From positions 16,245 through 80,244 of the forward strand of contig JAGBHE010000024.1 in assembly GCA_017935675.1 (NCBI GenBank): a stretch of 64,000 nt of DNA. The letters are read 5' to 3'. The notes under the pieces are model-generated. The model ran no database searches. It had not been told where the DNA came from and worked only from the letters and a program-made list of their open reading frames with translations. The stretch's first letter is position 1. Every line of letters starts with the position of its first letter. Positions 41,855 through 51,876 of this stretch are shown here, piece after piece. A program made the translations under genes and the position numbers. This DNA comes from Clostridia bacterium (GTDB lineage Bacteria > Bacillota > Clostridia > UBA1381).

Positions 41855-44014
41855 TTATTGTTGTAAGCCAATGTTAACAGGATCGGTTACCGGCCGATTG
41901 ATGTCTGATACCCATACAAACCCTTTTGCCGTCTGTGCTGCTGTCACACTGCTTGCTTCAAGCGAAAATTTATTTGTTTTACCTGCTTCGGAAGTAACAT
42001 TTTTGATTACTATTCCGCTATCCATTATATCATTGGTGTATCCTGCCGCAATCAGCATAAGCGGCTTATTTTCCCCGGATTCGTTCATAACATCAGCATT
42101 AAAATACGGCTTGTTGTTGACGATTGTACGATATGCATTAACAAATACTCCGTCTGCTGTGCCAAAGCAAATCGGAACCTCAATTGCATTTTTCAATCTT
42201 ATAATATCATCCACATCCTTGGTAAAATCCCAATCAGTTGCAATAAATTCTGTTCCTTCTCCCATCGAAAGAGCGCCTGTGGAACCGGGATTAAGCGGTT
42301 TCGGTAAAGTGATGTTAATCTTTGTTCCGACGCCTGTGTATTCCTCATCCTTAGCAATTGCTGCACCTGTATCAGTGCCGCCTGCAAGGAAGCTTAATTT
42401 ACTTATGTCCTTAATTTTTGCATCAATGACTGCAGAAAGACTTGTTACGCCGTACGGAATTACACCGTCTGCCGCCACAGCATTGCCGGTTGAATCGGTA
42501 TATGTAATACTGCTTATTTCAGGAGTTACTTCCCAGTATGCGTTTATGTTGTCAACACGGCATATAAGTCCGTTGACGCTTCCATTACGCTGATCGCGCA
42601 GAAGTATCTGAATCCCGCCCGGCGTCCAGCTGATATTGTCAGCACTATGTTTTAATACGCCATCTAAATACATTTCTGCCGTATTATTATCAAAATCATA
42701 AACATACTTTATGTTGTGCCATATTTGATCAACCAAAGTAAAAGCCGTGAAAATGTCTTTTCCGTTATTTTTCAGCAAGGGATGCGTAACTTGAACATTA
42801 TTGTTATCCGACTTGACATCTGCCTCAAACACCAGTCTTCCTTCGCTGAAATTAATGGCGCTTGAACCAGCCAAACCATTAGCATAGATAATAAAATTCT
42901 GATTGTTTGTTGCAGTGTTTGTTGCCTGAATGCACCAGTCGCCTTCCTCTCCGGATTTTCCCTGCCCGCGTTCAAGCTTGTAATGTCCGTTATCGTTCAA
43001 CCCAATTTTGCCAAAATCCCTCTTTGAGATAACGCCTTCTCCGAGATCATTAAAATTCTGCGAATACCACGCACTGTTTCCGTCACCGTATTTTAAACTG
43101 ATTTCACTATTTATTGTTTTGCTGTAAAACTTTGTATTATCAACGTATATGGTGTTTGATTTTTCTGCCGGCACGCCGATTCTTATTCTTATTTGCGTTA
43201 TGTTCGGAACATCACAGGCAGCTGATGCAAGGAACACTTCATTGCCCGCTTTGTCAGTCTTATAAACCGATGCAATCTTGTTGTAGGTGTCAATGTGTAA
43301 ATGCGCCGTATACCAGATTCCCTGTTCAGCTTTTCCGTTTGCCGGATTGCCTCCAAAACCACTTGATGAACTAAAGAAAAGGGAGGGGGTCAAAAATTGA
43401 TTTTTGCCGTTTTCGTCAGCATATAAAATCTGATAATCTACACGCAAAGTATTATTATCAACAGCCATCAGGTCAGTATATAAGTCAAATATTCCGTTTT
43501 CCGCTTTTTCCAGCTTCTCCATATAAAACGGCTGAATATTAGTTGCGGTAATAGCTTTAACATATCCGTCACTGTCAATGTTTTCTTCAACCTGCTTTGG
43601 TGCGGCAGAATTTCCCGTGTTCGGAGTTATGATGATGTCATCATTATTTCCGGTTCCGGTAACATAATGTTCACTCCTGAGTGTTCTGTCATTATATTCC
43701 GAAAGCTTTACGGGACCGTCAAACAATGTGCTCTCACCTGATTTGACCGTAAGATGATTTTCTCCGATTTTTCCGGCTGCTGAGGCGTTGATTATACCCT
43801 TGCCGAGATCTATCTCAGCCGGCTGCCCGTTTACGGATGCGCTTACCTGTTCATCCGCATTTTTAACATCAAGCGGAATTTCCTTGATATCATATGTATA
43901 ACCTGACTTAAGAGTCTTGTTATACAGTGTCCCCTCCGCCAAAGCTGCAGATGTAAAACTTGTAAATACTGTTGCCGCAGCAACCAATGCCGTTAAAAAC
44001 TTATTTTTTCTCAT
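41855..44014 (-). CDS. Secreted protein with two LamG-like domains
   Basis: A 719-residue secreted protein (signal peptide MRKNKFLTALVAAATVFTSF, cleavage near residue 26). It has two LamG/concanavalin-like modules: about residues 125-305 (GIWYTAHLHIDTYNKIAS) and about 320-495 (QIWHNIKYVYDFDNNTAEMY, ending RVDNINAYWEVT). An Ig-like segment follows (about 500-600) and a C-terminal beta domain (about 620-719) ends TDPVNIGLQQ. It has no SLH domain or membrane anchor, so it is released or bound by others. Ribosome site AGGAGGT. Role probably glycan binding; no catalytic motif seen. Confidence 0.75.
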   Translation of the reverse strand: MRKNKFLTALVAAATVFTSFTSAALAEGTLYNKTLKSGYTYDIKEIPLDVKNADEQVSASVNGQPAEIDLGKGIINASAAGKIGENHLTVKSGESTLFDGPVKLSEYNDRTLRSEHYVTGTGNNDDIIITPNTGNSAAPKQVEENIDSDGYVKAITATNIQPFYMEKLEKAENGIFDLYTDLMAVDNNTLRVDYQILYADENGKNQFLTPSLFFSSSSGFGGNPANGKAEQGIWYTAHLHIDTYNKIASVYKTDKAGNEVFLASAACDVPNITQIRIRIGVPAEKSNTIYVDNTKFYSKTINSEISLKYGDGNSAWYSQNFNDLGEGVISKRDFGKIGLNDNGHYKLERGQGKSGEEGDWCIQATNTATNNQNFIIYANGLAGSSAINFSEGRLVFEADVKSDNNNVQVTHPLLKNNGKDIFTAFTLVDQIWHNIKYVYDFDNNTAEMYLDGVLKHSADNISWTPGGIQILLRDQRNGSVNGLICRVDNINAYWEVTPEISSITYTDSTGNAVAADGVIPYGVTSLSAVIDAKIKDISKLSFLAGGTDTGAAIAKDEEYTGVGTKINITLPKPLNPGSTGALSMGEGTEFIATDWDFTKDVDDIIRLKNAIEVPICFGTADGVFVNAYRTIVNNKPYFNADVMNESGENKPLMLIAAGYTNDIMDSGIVIKNVTSEAGKTNKFSLEASSVTAAQTAKGFVWVSDINRPVTDPVNIGLQQ

Positions 44015-44042
44015 TGTTTTTTACCTCCTGTAAAATTAAAAT

Positions 44043-46253
44043 TTAGAATACTTTTATTAAAATACCGAACCCTCTACGGAGTATTACTGTATCAGAATCC
44101 GATGTATAACCCCAATCCGTTGCAATCAAAGCTGTATTATGCGGTATTATAACCTGCAGTTCATCACCCGGGCTGAGCCCATCGGGCAAATCCAAAGCAA
44201 ACCTTGTGCCGCGGATACCCTTAAGGCCTTTTTCCGTTTCCGAAACACCTTCGCCGAGGTAATCCTCGTTATCGGTCAGTTTCCGCACAGCCGCTGCTGT
44301 CTGAACGCCGTTTTTCAGTATCTGAACACCGCCTTCGAAAAAACCGTCAGTGAAACGCATTGAAGAAGTAACTGTAATTTCACTTGCCTCCTGCGGTACA
44401 AAAAACATTTTACCTGCCGGATACGCGCTCCCCGAATCCGATTCGACCGATATAATATCAGAAGGTACCTCCCAGCGGAAATCAATATTGTCAAAACAAA
44501 GCTCGGCAGGCTTCCATAAACCGCTGCTAACGCCGGTACGGAACATTATGCGCATGAGACTGCTGTATGTGCCGCTGTCCGAAAAGCCCGTAAAAGGCGC
44601 GCCTGAAACCAAACGGTTGTTCATATACAGCTCAGAGCGCTGAGCCGTGTAATCAAACACCAGCTTGAAGCTGCACCATTCTCCATCAGAAACACGGAAG
44701 TCATCATTGCCTGCCGCACATCCGTCTTTTATAATATAGTCTGTGCCGAACATGCCGGACACGTTTCCCCGAAAATTATAGGCAGCATAAAGTCCTTCCG
44801 CATTTTCTGTCATCATGTCGAAGCAAAGCACGGCTCTTCCGGACCTGAAACTGTCATCATGTCCTTTTTTGCTGAGGTTTGAAACATCAATACAGAGATT
44901 TCTTCCGCTTGCCGCAGACCCTTCCGCATATTTCGCGGCCGTGTCGCCTTCCGCGCCCGAGCTTCCGGTCACCTCGCCGGTTTTACCCCAGTCCGTACCG
45001 TTCCAGAACACTTTGATTTTCCCGATGCTTGTTCCGTTATCGGAATGATAACCGTTTTTTATGTATGTCAGAACGTCCGATACCCGAAATGCGCTGTTTA
45101 ATACCCTTTCGCTGCCATCCTCACCGTATGCCGTGACAGAAAACAGATTATCGCCGAGAAGTATATTCCCATCGCCCGCCTCTGCCGTATACCTTCCGTC
45201 ATTTCCGATAACGGGAGAATACTCTCTGCCGTTCAGATAAAATTTAACCTCTTTGGCACCCACGGCTACAACCGACATCTGCTTGATATTATCAGCTCTG
45301 TACTCCGATCCGTCACACGGATATTCAATCATGAACCTCTCTCTGCGCCGCAGCTCCCCATATTCTTTAACCTCCGTCATGGGATGCTGCTCCGCATTCC
45401 AGACATATGCCGCAAGCCGTTTTGCGCCGCTGTTTTCCGGAACCTTGATTTCTGCGGTAAGAAAAGCAGCTTCTCCCGAGCCTACCTCCGTCTGCTGTGA
45501 GCCGCTGACGGAAATCAAACGGTTATTCTCATCATACAACGCTGAAATAAGCTGTGCTTTCGCTCCCTCGCCGAATCCGTATACAGCTGCTCCAACCGAA
45601 TATTCACCGTCAGTCAAATGAAAAACAGGACATCCGTTTTTTAAAAACCATGCGCTTTCTGCCTTTGTCGCCATCGGCTTCTCTACGGCAATATTATCAA
45701 TCATGCAATGCTTTTCCATATTCTCCGAACCGAATTTGACCTGTGCCGCCGTAATTTGCTCCATATGGGTCAGCGGTATCACCTCGCGTTCGTCTATAAA
45801 CACCTGTGCCGCCGTTCCGCCGTAAATAATCAGCTTGACAGTATACCAATCCAAAATCAGACTGCTGCCTCCCGTAAGCGCATCACCGTTTATAAAAAGC
45901 TCTGCTCCGCTGTCAGTCATACGCATCCGAAGCTTTTCTGCGCCGCCGGAGGTCAGGGTGATAATATCAGTCCCGCCCGAGGTCTGCTCCCGCAAAAAAA
46001 CGTCTGCCTTAAGAACCGTTATACCGCCTGTGAAATCCACTTCGCCCGCCTCCGCCGAGGACTGCCATGCCTTAGTTTGGGCACCAAACTTATCAAAAGC
46101 TGCCACAGCGTATTCCGATTCCTCAAAGCCTTCGGAAAATATACAATCTGCCTCAGAGGCAATTGCCCCACCTGCGAATCCGGCCATCAAAAGGACCGAT
46201 GCCAAAAGATGAAACATTATTTTTTTCATGACTGCTTCATATTCTTTTACCAT
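44043..46253 (-). CDS. Secreted protein with LamG-like domains, related to its neighbour
   Basis: A 736-residue protein with an N-terminal signal peptide (MKKIMFHLLASVLLMAGFAG within the first 33 residues). Two LamG-like modules are visible, about 35-195 (DWYTVKLIIYGGTAAQVFID) and about 400-590 (GEWCSFKLVFDYTAQRSELY, CFDNIDFRWEVP), with a bacterial Ig-like segment between them (ERFMIEYPCDGSEYRADNIK). The ending resembles the middle of the 719-residue neighbour (ALIATDWGYTSDSDTVILRR compare EFIATDWDFTKDVDDIIRL), so the two arose by duplication. The ATG at 46253 is chosen for its AAAGGGA; a second ATG lies at 46229. Confidence 0.72.
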   Translation of the reverse strand: MVKEYEAVMKKIMFHLLASVLLMAGFAGGAIASEADCIFSEGFEESEYAVAAFDKFGAQTKAWQSSAEAGEVDFTGGITVLKADVFLREQTSGGTDIITLTSGGAEKLRMRMTDSGAELFINGDALTGGSSLILDWYTVKLIIYGGTAAQVFIDEREVIPLTHMEQITAAQVKFGSENMEKHCMIDNIAVEKPMATKAESAWFLKNGCPVFHLTDGEYSVGAAVYGFGEGAKAQLISALYDENNRLISVSGSQQTEVGSGEAAFLTAEIKVPENSGAKRLAAYVWNAEQHPMTEVKEYGELRRRERFMIEYPCDGSEYRADNIKQMSVVAVGAKEVKFYLNGREYSPVIGNDGRYTAEAGDGNILLGDNLFSVTAYGEDGSERVLNSAFRVSDVLTYIKNGYHSDNGTSIGKIKVFWNGTDWGKTGEVTGSSGAEGDTAAKYAEGSAASGRNLCIDVSNLSKKGHDDSFRSGRAVLCFDMMTENAEGLYAAYNFRGNVSGMFGTDYIIKDGCAAGNDDFRVSDGEWCSFKLVFDYTAQRSELYMNNRLVSGAPFTGFSDSGTYSSLMRIMFRTGVSSGLWKPAELCFDNIDFRWEVPSDIISVESDSGSAYPAGKMFFVPQEASEITVTSSMRFTDGFFEGGVQILKNGVQTAAAVRKLTDNEDYLGEGVSETEKGLKGIRGTRFALDLPDGLSPGDELQVIIPHNTALIATDWGYTSDSDTVILRRGFGILIKVF

Positions 46254-46257
46254 AGCA

Positions 46258-47133
46258 TCATCCCTTTATAGCTCCTATCATAACACCTTTAACAAAATAT
46301 CTCTGTATAAACGGATAAACGCACAGCATCGGCACAGTCGATACAACCATGGTAGCGTACTTGATTGTCTCCGCCACAGCGTCCGCATCGTCAATCGAAA
46401 CAACACCGTTTTGCTGCGCTGAGCCTTCTAACAGAATCTCACGAAGAACAAGCTGAAGGGGATATTTACGCATATTGTTAATATAAAGCAATCCCGGCAT
46501 GTAGCTGTTCCAGTGCTCAACGGCATAGTATAACGCTATTACCGCAATACATGCTTTTGACAGAGGAATCATTACCTGAATAAGTATTAAATAATTATTC
46601 GCACCGTCTATCTTTGCAGCTTCTTCAAGCTCCCCGGGGAGACCCCGGAAAAAACTCAGCATGATAATAAAGTTGCTGGTATTTATAGCACCCGGCAGTA
46701 TCAAAGCAGCAAACTTGTCAAGAAGGTGCAGATTCTTGACAACCAAGTATGTCGGAATCATTCCTCCGCTGAAATACATCGTAAATACAATTGCCATCAA
46801 TATGAAGTTTTTACCCGGCAGCCCCCTGCGCGACAGACAGTAGGCCGCAACAATGGTCAGCGACACATTGAGCAGAGTTCCCGCTACGGTATAGAAAATT
46901 GTGTTTCTGTAGCCAATCCACAGCATACTGTTTTTCAGTACATGAGCATAGTTTGTCAGATTGAAGCCGCGGGGGCAGAGCAGAATCTTGCTTCCGCTGT
47001 ACAGCTCCACAGGGTCACTTATTGACGCAAACAGTACATACAGGCATGGATAAAGTGTAGCTATCAACATTCCCGTAAGGAATAACGTATTAAATACGGC
47101 AAATATTTTTTCGCCCTTTGTTCGCTTTAACAT
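46258..47133 (-). CDS. Carbohydrate ABC transporter permease, YtcP-like
   Basis: A 291-residue inner-membrane subunit of a CUT1 sugar importer with six membrane segments. The permease signature facing the ATPase is EEAAKIDGANNYLILIQVMIPL (the EAA loop with the conserved glycine), near residue 190. It forms a pair with the LplB-like subunit 19 bp upstream. No ATPase gene is in the window; such YtcQ/LplB/YtcP systems normally share an MsmX-type ATPase encoded elsewhere. Confidence 0.9.
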   Translation of the reverse strand: MLKRTKGEKIFAVFNTLFLTGMLIATLYPCLYVLFASISDPVELYSGSKILLCPRGFNLTNYAHVLKNSMLWIGYRNTIFYTVAGTLLNVSLTIVAAYCLSRRGLPGKNFILMAIVFTMYFSGGMIPTYLVVKNLHLLDKFAALILPGAINTSNFIIMLSFFRGLPGELEEAAKIDGANNYLILIQVMIPLSKACIAVIALYYAVEHWNSYMPGLLYINNMRKYPLQLVLREILLEGSAQQNGVVSIDDADAVAETIKYATMVVSTVPMLCVYPFIQRYFVKGVMIGAIKG

Positions 47134-47152
47134 TTAATCTTCCGCCCTTTCC

Positions 47153-48103
47153 TTAAAACAGTCCGCTGCCGTTTGTTCGCTTACTGAACCAGTTTGCAAA
47201 CACAAGCAATATAAAGTTTATAACCGAATTAAAAACACCTATCGCGGCAGAATAGCTGTATTGTGCCCCTCGGATACCCTGACGGTATACATATGTGCTG
47301 ATAACATCCGCTGTTTCATATGTGGTCGGATTGTAAAGAAGGATTATTTTCTCATATCCTGTAGTCATCATAGAACCGATACGCATAATCAGCATAATTG
47401 CGATTGTAGGAAGCAGTCCCGGCAGAGTAATGTGAAACGTCTGCCTCCATCGCGACGCCCCGTCAATGGCAGCGGCTTCATAAAGTCCTGCGTCAATAGC
47501 GGAAAGTGCCGAAATATATATGATGCTGTTCCAGCCCACACTCTGCCATATTCCGGATATGGTATAAATGCCGCGGAAGTACTTCGGGTCAGTTATGAAA
47601 GGAACCGTTTCCAGTCCGAATCTGTTTATAACAGAATTAATCAGTCCGTCATTTGACACAAAATCCAAAACCATACCTGCTATAATTACCGAAGAAATAA
47701 AGTGCGGCATGTATGTCACCGTCTGCACTGTCTTTTTAAACGCAAGACAGCGAACCTCATTTAAGAGCAATGCCATAATAATGGCAGACGGAAACTCAAG
47801 AACCAGGCTCCAGAGGTTAAGCATCAGAGTATTACGAAGCAATCTCCAAAAATAAACATCTTTAAGAAATGTCGAAAAATGCTTCAGACCCACAAATTCA
47901 CTTTCAAAAATTCCCCGTGTAATGGAATAATCCTGAAATGCAATAACATTCCCCACCATCGGCATGTATTTGAATAAAATATAATACAGCACCACCGGAA
48001 TAAGCATAATATATATCTCATGATATTCCCGTAAAAGCTTCAATTTACTCTTCGGCATTGCCGTCTGTACTGTACCTGACAGCTCTGAACCGATTTTTTT
48101 CAT
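47153..48103 (-). CDS. Carbohydrate ABC transporter permease, LplB-like
   Basis: A 316-residue permease subunit with six helices; the EAA loop is GLYEAAAIDGASRWRQTFHITL (about residue 220). The start MKKIGSELSGTVQTAMPKSK and the following LLREYHEIYIMLIPVVLYYI are typical of the LplB/YtcO-type family. It partners the YtcP-like subunit. Ribosome site GGAAGGAG. The gene lies 25 bp after the binding-protein gene. Confidence 0.9.
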   Translation of the reverse strand: MKKIGSELSGTVQTAMPKSKLKLLREYHEIYIMLIPVVLYYILFKYMPMVGNVIAFQDYSITRGIFESEFVGLKHFSTFLKDVYFWRLLRNTLMLNLWSLVLEFPSAIIMALLLNEVRCLAFKKTVQTVTYMPHFISSVIIAGMVLDFVSNDGLINSVINRFGLETVPFITDPKYFRGIYTISGIWQSVGWNSIIYISALSAIDAGLYEAAAIDGASRWRQTFHITLPGLLPTIAIMLIMRIGSMMTTGYEKIILLYNPTTYETADVISTYVYRQGIRGAQYSYSAAIGVFNSVINFILLVFANWFSKRTNGSGLF

Positions 48104-48128
48104 AAATATAACTCCTTCCTGTCAGCTC

Positions 48129-49706
48129 TTAAAATGAAGAATCGGCTTTCAGATATCTGTCATATGCATTCTGATAAATTTCCATAGCTCTCCCGATACC
48201 CATATCAGTTACGGTTTTACGTGCCGACTCAAATGTATCGAGACTCTCCTGTCCCATTATAATCTTATCTATACGCTCCGATACATATGTTGTAATGGGC
48301 GAAAGCAGGTTTGTCAGTTCTTCCTTCTCCTCGTCGGTGAAATTCATCTCGGGCAGAAGCATGCTTGTATCAACATCACTCCATGTATTGATTGCCTCTA
48401 TTCCGTACGGACTGAGCGTCTGTGAGTATGACTCCCATTTCTGCACTGTCGGGAAATATGAATTGAATGCGCCTATGTTTCTTCCGGCAGCTCTGCCGAC
48501 AGAGTACTCCGGATTATTCAATATCTCATCCGTAAACTTATGAACACCGTCCGCCATTGTAAATGTTTCATTTTCCTTGCCGAAGTTCATTATCTCAATG
48601 CCTTCGTCACTGTAGAACGAATCAAGCCACTTAAGAACTCCCTTGGGATTTTTGCACTTTGATGTTATCGCTGCCGATGTAGCAATTATACTCTGAATAT
48701 AATCCTTAAGATCTGTCACTTTTTGACCGGATTTATTCATCATATGCGGCATACCGACAAGCTTAAAACCGGGATCCTTTTCCGCCATTGTGTTGGAAAT
48801 GTTTGTCGGCTGATAGCTGTACATCATACCCGCCAAATTATTTGTCATTTTACCGTCCATCTTTGCACGGTCCTGGAACACATAGTCAACATCTATCAGA
48901 CCCTCTGCAAAAAGCTTTGATATGTACGACATTCCCTCTTCAAATTCAGGCTCCATAAATCCGTATTTAATCCTGCCGTCTTTCACATAAAAATCATTCA
49001 TCGTGTCAAACATCGCCAGCAAATGACAGGCATTGGCCGCTCCGAGACATGTAAACGGTATCTCATCTGCCTTTCCGTTTCCGTTGGGGTCCTTTGTCTT
49101 AAACGCCTTCAGCACCTCATAAAGCTCATCTGCCGTGGCAGGCATTTCAAGATTAAGCTTATCAAGCCAATCCTGACGTATCTGCGGACCGTAGTATACA
49201 TTAAGCTCCTTATCCTCTCTTATATACGGAAGATAATATATTTTCCCGTCTCCCGCTACAATATCTTTCTTGAATTCCGGATGCTTTTCAAGATACGAAA
49301 TAAAGTTAGGCATACAGTCCTTCATATCATCGAGAGGTATTATAACATTGTCCTCCGCATACTTATTTACTCCGAGACTTTTCCATCCTGCTATAACGAC
49401 GTCCGGCAGTTCTTCCGACGCAATCATAAGGTTGAATTTCTCATCATAGCCGCTTGACGGCGGAAGAATCCAATTAATACGCGTGCCCGTTTTTTCCTCC
49501 ATCAATTTAAATGAGTTGACATCGTTATAGTCAATCATTTCCTCACCAAGTGATGAAGATCTCCATCCGAAAACCGAAACCTCCTTCGGCATTTCGGTTG
49601 ATGAGGACTTATCCTCCTCAGTTGTGTCTGTTTTCCCGCAGCCCGAATAAGGCAGTACAATCATAACCGCCAAGGCTGCACATGCCAATTTTTTCAATTT
49701 TGCCAT
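48129..49706 (-). CDS. Extracellular solute-binding lipoprotein, YtcQ-like
   Basis: A 525-residue lipoprotein: MAKLKKLACAALAVMIVLPYSGCGK gives a lipobox YSGC with the cysteine at residue 23. The long family-1 binding fold follows (LPDVVIAGW, YYGPQIRQDWLDKLNLEMPAT, DPNGNGKADEIPF). Length and features fit the large YtcQ/LplA type of oligosaccharide-binding protein that works with LplB/YtcP permeases. The start at 49706 has GAGGAGG; transcription begins from the operator block 70-95 bp upstream. First gene of the operon. Confidence 0.88.
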   Translation of the reverse strand: MAKLKKLACAALAVMIVLPYSGCGKTDTTEEDKSSSTEMPKEVSVFGWRSSSLGEEMIDYNDVNSFKLMEEKTGTRINWILPPSSGYDEKFNLMIASEELPDVVIAGWKSLGVNKYAEDNVIIPLDDMKDCMPNFISYLEKHPEFKKDIVAGDGKIYYLPYIREDKELNVYYGPQIRQDWLDKLNLEMPATADELYEVLKAFKTKDPNGNGKADEIPFTCLGAANACHLLAMFDTMNDFYVKDGRIKYGFMEPEFEEGMSYISKLFAEGLIDVDYVFQDRAKMDGKMTNNLAGMMYSYQPTNISNTMAEKDPGFKLVGMPHMMNKSGQKVTDLKDYIQSIIATSAAITSKCKNPKGVLKWLDSFYSDEGIEIMNFGKENETFTMADGVHKFTDEILNNPEYSVGRAAGRNIGAFNSYFPTVQKWESYSQTLSPYGIEAINTWSDVDTSMLLPEMNFTDEEKEELTNLLSPITTYVSERIDKIIMGQESLDTFESARKTVTDMGIGRAMEIYQNAYDRYLKADSSF

Positions 49707-49774
49707 AGACCTGCACCTCCTCATAATTTTTTCCCGGCAATACCTTTGCATACCGGCTTATAGTCTACATATAG

Positions 49775-49851
49775 AATATAACATGCTTTTTGAAAAACTT
49801 CAATCGTTTATTTATCATTTAATATCCCAAATTTACTGTCTTACACAAAAA
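49775..49851 (-). promoter_or_regulatory. Promoter/operator block A, importer operon
   Basis: On the minus strand, TTGAAG (49798-49803), 17 bp and TATATT (49775-49780), preceded by about 48 bp of conserved upstream sequence including GGATATTAAATGATAAAT. The whole 77-bp block recurs at 51911-51987 with only about five or six differences, which marks it as a shared control region, probably bound by the adjacent AraC regulator. Confidence 0.75.
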
Positions 49852-49889
49852 ACCGCTTTATTATGCGATTTGCGCGGCAAACAGGCGGT
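49846..49889 (-). terminator. Probable terminator of the GH20 gene
   Basis: Directly after the GH20 stop, on the minus strand, ACCGC and GCGGT enclose a second hairpin (TTTGC/GCAAA) and are followed by a run of T. The stem is short with a branched interior. Confidence 0.4.
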
Positions 49890-49890
49890 G

Positions 49891-51834
49891 TTAATTTACC
49901 TTAATTTCTTTCACGTAAATATTGTCGCGGTATTTTTCAAAAAACTCCGGAATAATTCTTACCGCTTTTTTCTTTAAAGGTATCAAAAGCTTGTAATACG
50001 CCTGTTTCCCGACAATTTCATAGTCGCAGGTATATGTCGGCTCCAATACTCCGCTTCCCTCACCCGATAAGTCATCGCTTTGATCATACCAATCAGGGAT
50101 TAAAATACCTATGTTGAGCCCCCAGTAAACGTCGTAAAGCTCAGAGCTTCCGTCCTCGTACTCAATACGGTAATAACCCATGCGGTCCGCGTCCTCATCC
50201 ATGCAGCTGCCGTCTACAAAAATCTCATGAGGAATTTTTACATCTGTTGCGTGAACAATTTCCGCGTAGTGCTGATTTTTCATATCGCGATAATGATATG
50301 TAAACAAATCATGTGCCGCTGTCAAAGTATTTTCTTCACGCTTTTCCTCGTCAAAATCCCTGTTCCAGAGCATCATAGAGCCGTAAGCAATGCTGAAAAG
50401 GATTGCATTTCTCTGCATATGGCGGTAATCAAGCATACTCCAGTTGGAAATGGAAAAGCCACCCACGCCCTTTTCAATACGCGCAAACCAATTTTTAAAG
50501 CTTCTCGGCAGGAAGTTTCCGTAAACGCTTTGGAACCCGTTTTCAATGTAAACATCATCATTTTTAGGCTGAAGATTGTAATACCAGTTCATAATTTTCA
50601 AATTACGCGGTATAAGTGCCATTGATTTTTCGGTATTGGCTTTGCAGAACAAGTAACCCCCTTCCGTTTCATCTGCCTCCTTGCACCAGTATTCATCATA
50701 AACAAAATATTCCTTTCCGCGGATATTCACTTTTTTATCGGTTTGAATTCTTCTGGTTTTAAGGCTTGCTCCTCTTATATTGCCGTCAACATCTTCGGTT
50801 ACAAAAAGCATATCGCCCCAAATCATGCTGTCAATACCCTTTTTCTTAAGATAACCGTGTATCTTGTTTATGTCCTCAGCATACAAAACACCGGCGTCCT
50901 TGTCTGCGCATTTATCGCAAACGCAAGCGGAATACCACTCGTCATGCGCTATGTGTACCATCTCCGGCTTGAAAACCTCAGCAATTTCGTCCAGCACATC
51001 AAAAAGCAGTTCATATGTCTTTGGATTGGAAGGACAGTATGTATCGGGAACCGGATCCTCCTTGTTTTCCGCCAGCTCCGGATGCCTTGTTAAAAGATAG
51101 TCGCAGTGTGAAAGGCTCGGCACCTCAGGGATTACCTTCATGCCCCGGGCTCTGCAGTATTCAAGCAGCTGTGAAATACATTCCTGACTCAGGAAGCTGC
51201 CGCCTCCGTTTTCCCAGTGTATACTGTTTTTATTCCATAACATACTGCATTGAACATCCCTTGACTTACGGTTATACTCCTGAAAAATTCCGCAGTATTC
51301 CTCCCAGCCCTCGTTAATTTCCGGATGCTTTTTGTATTCCATGGCTCCGCCGACTTCCATTATGAGTACATTGTAGCCGTAGTACATACACATATCGATA
51401 AATTCTTTAAAAAACGGGATATTCTGTTCTGCCGGCACGTAAACCTTAGCGCCTCTGAAGGGAGACAGCGGTACATTGTATAAAATTCCCTCGGCAATGC
51501 CGTCCTCATAGTGGGAACGAATGGCGCAGGCTGCATACAGCAAACCGTTTTCCGTATCGGTATAGATATTAATTTCTCCGTCTTCAATCTCCAGAATATA
51601 GCTGTCCGGTGCAGGCTCCTCTGCCTTTCCGCACTGTTCTTTAACCTTTGCCAGAATCTTATTGTTAATAGCTGAAACGGTAATATCGGAAACAGCCCCT
51701 TCACACTCCGCGCTTTCTCTGATTGCGTCTATCTGCATAGCTGCAATCTCGTTTGAAAAAGCAAGCTCAGTTTTCAAGGATATGTGCTTTTTGTCACCTT
51801 TCAAAGCCGCATAAGTATCATTGAATTTCTTCAT
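49891..51834 (-). CDS. GH20-like beta-N-acetylhexosaminidase
   Basis: A 647-residue protein without signal peptide. An N-terminal alpha/beta domain (about 1-115, SYILEIEDGEINIYTDTENG and LLYAACAIRS) matches the GH20b domain; the barrel starts at SPFRGAKVYVPAEQN with YYGYNVLIMEV, then GMKVIPEVPSLSHC, and the catalytic Asp-Glu pair is in MVHIAHDEWYS (about residues 296-297). A late tryptophan-rich part (MNWYYNLQP) would line the site. GH20 enzymes remove terminal GlcNAc/GalNAc. The ATG at 51834 has AAAGGAAG. Family membership is inferred from these motifs; sequence is divergent. Confidence 0.75.
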   Translation of the reverse strand: MKKFNDTYAALKGDKKHISLKTELAFSNEIAAMQIDAIRESAECEGAVSDITVSAINNKILAKVKEQCGKAEEPAPDSYILEIEDGEINIYTDTENGLLYAACAIRSHYEDGIAEGILYNVPLSPFRGAKVYVPAEQNIPFFKEFIDMCMYYGYNVLIMEVGGAMEYKKHPEINEGWEEYCGIFQEYNRKSRDVQCSMLWNKNSIHWENGGGSFLSQECISQLLEYCRARGMKVIPEVPSLSHCDYLLTRHPELAENKEDPVPDTYCPSNPKTYELLFDVLDEIAEVFKPEMVHIAHDEWYSACVCDKCADKDAGVLYAEDINKIHGYLKKKGIDSMIWGDMLFVTEDVDGNIRGASLKTRRIQTDKKVNIRGKEYFVYDEYWCKEADETEGGYLFCKANTEKSMALIPRNLKIMNWYYNLQPKNDDVYIENGFQSVYGNFLPRSFKNWFARIEKGVGGFSISNWSMLDYRHMQRNAILFSIAYGSMMLWNRDFDEEKREENTLTAAHDLFTYHYRDMKNQHYAEIVHATDVKIPHEIFVDGSCMDEDADRMGYYRIEYEDGSSELYDVYWGLNIGILIPDWYDQSDDLSGEGSGVLEPTYTCDYEIVGKQAYYKLLIPLKKKAVRIIPEFFEKYRDNIYVKEIKVN

Positions 51835-51876
51835 ATAATTTTTCTTCCTTTCCACAATACAACAAAAAATACATGC

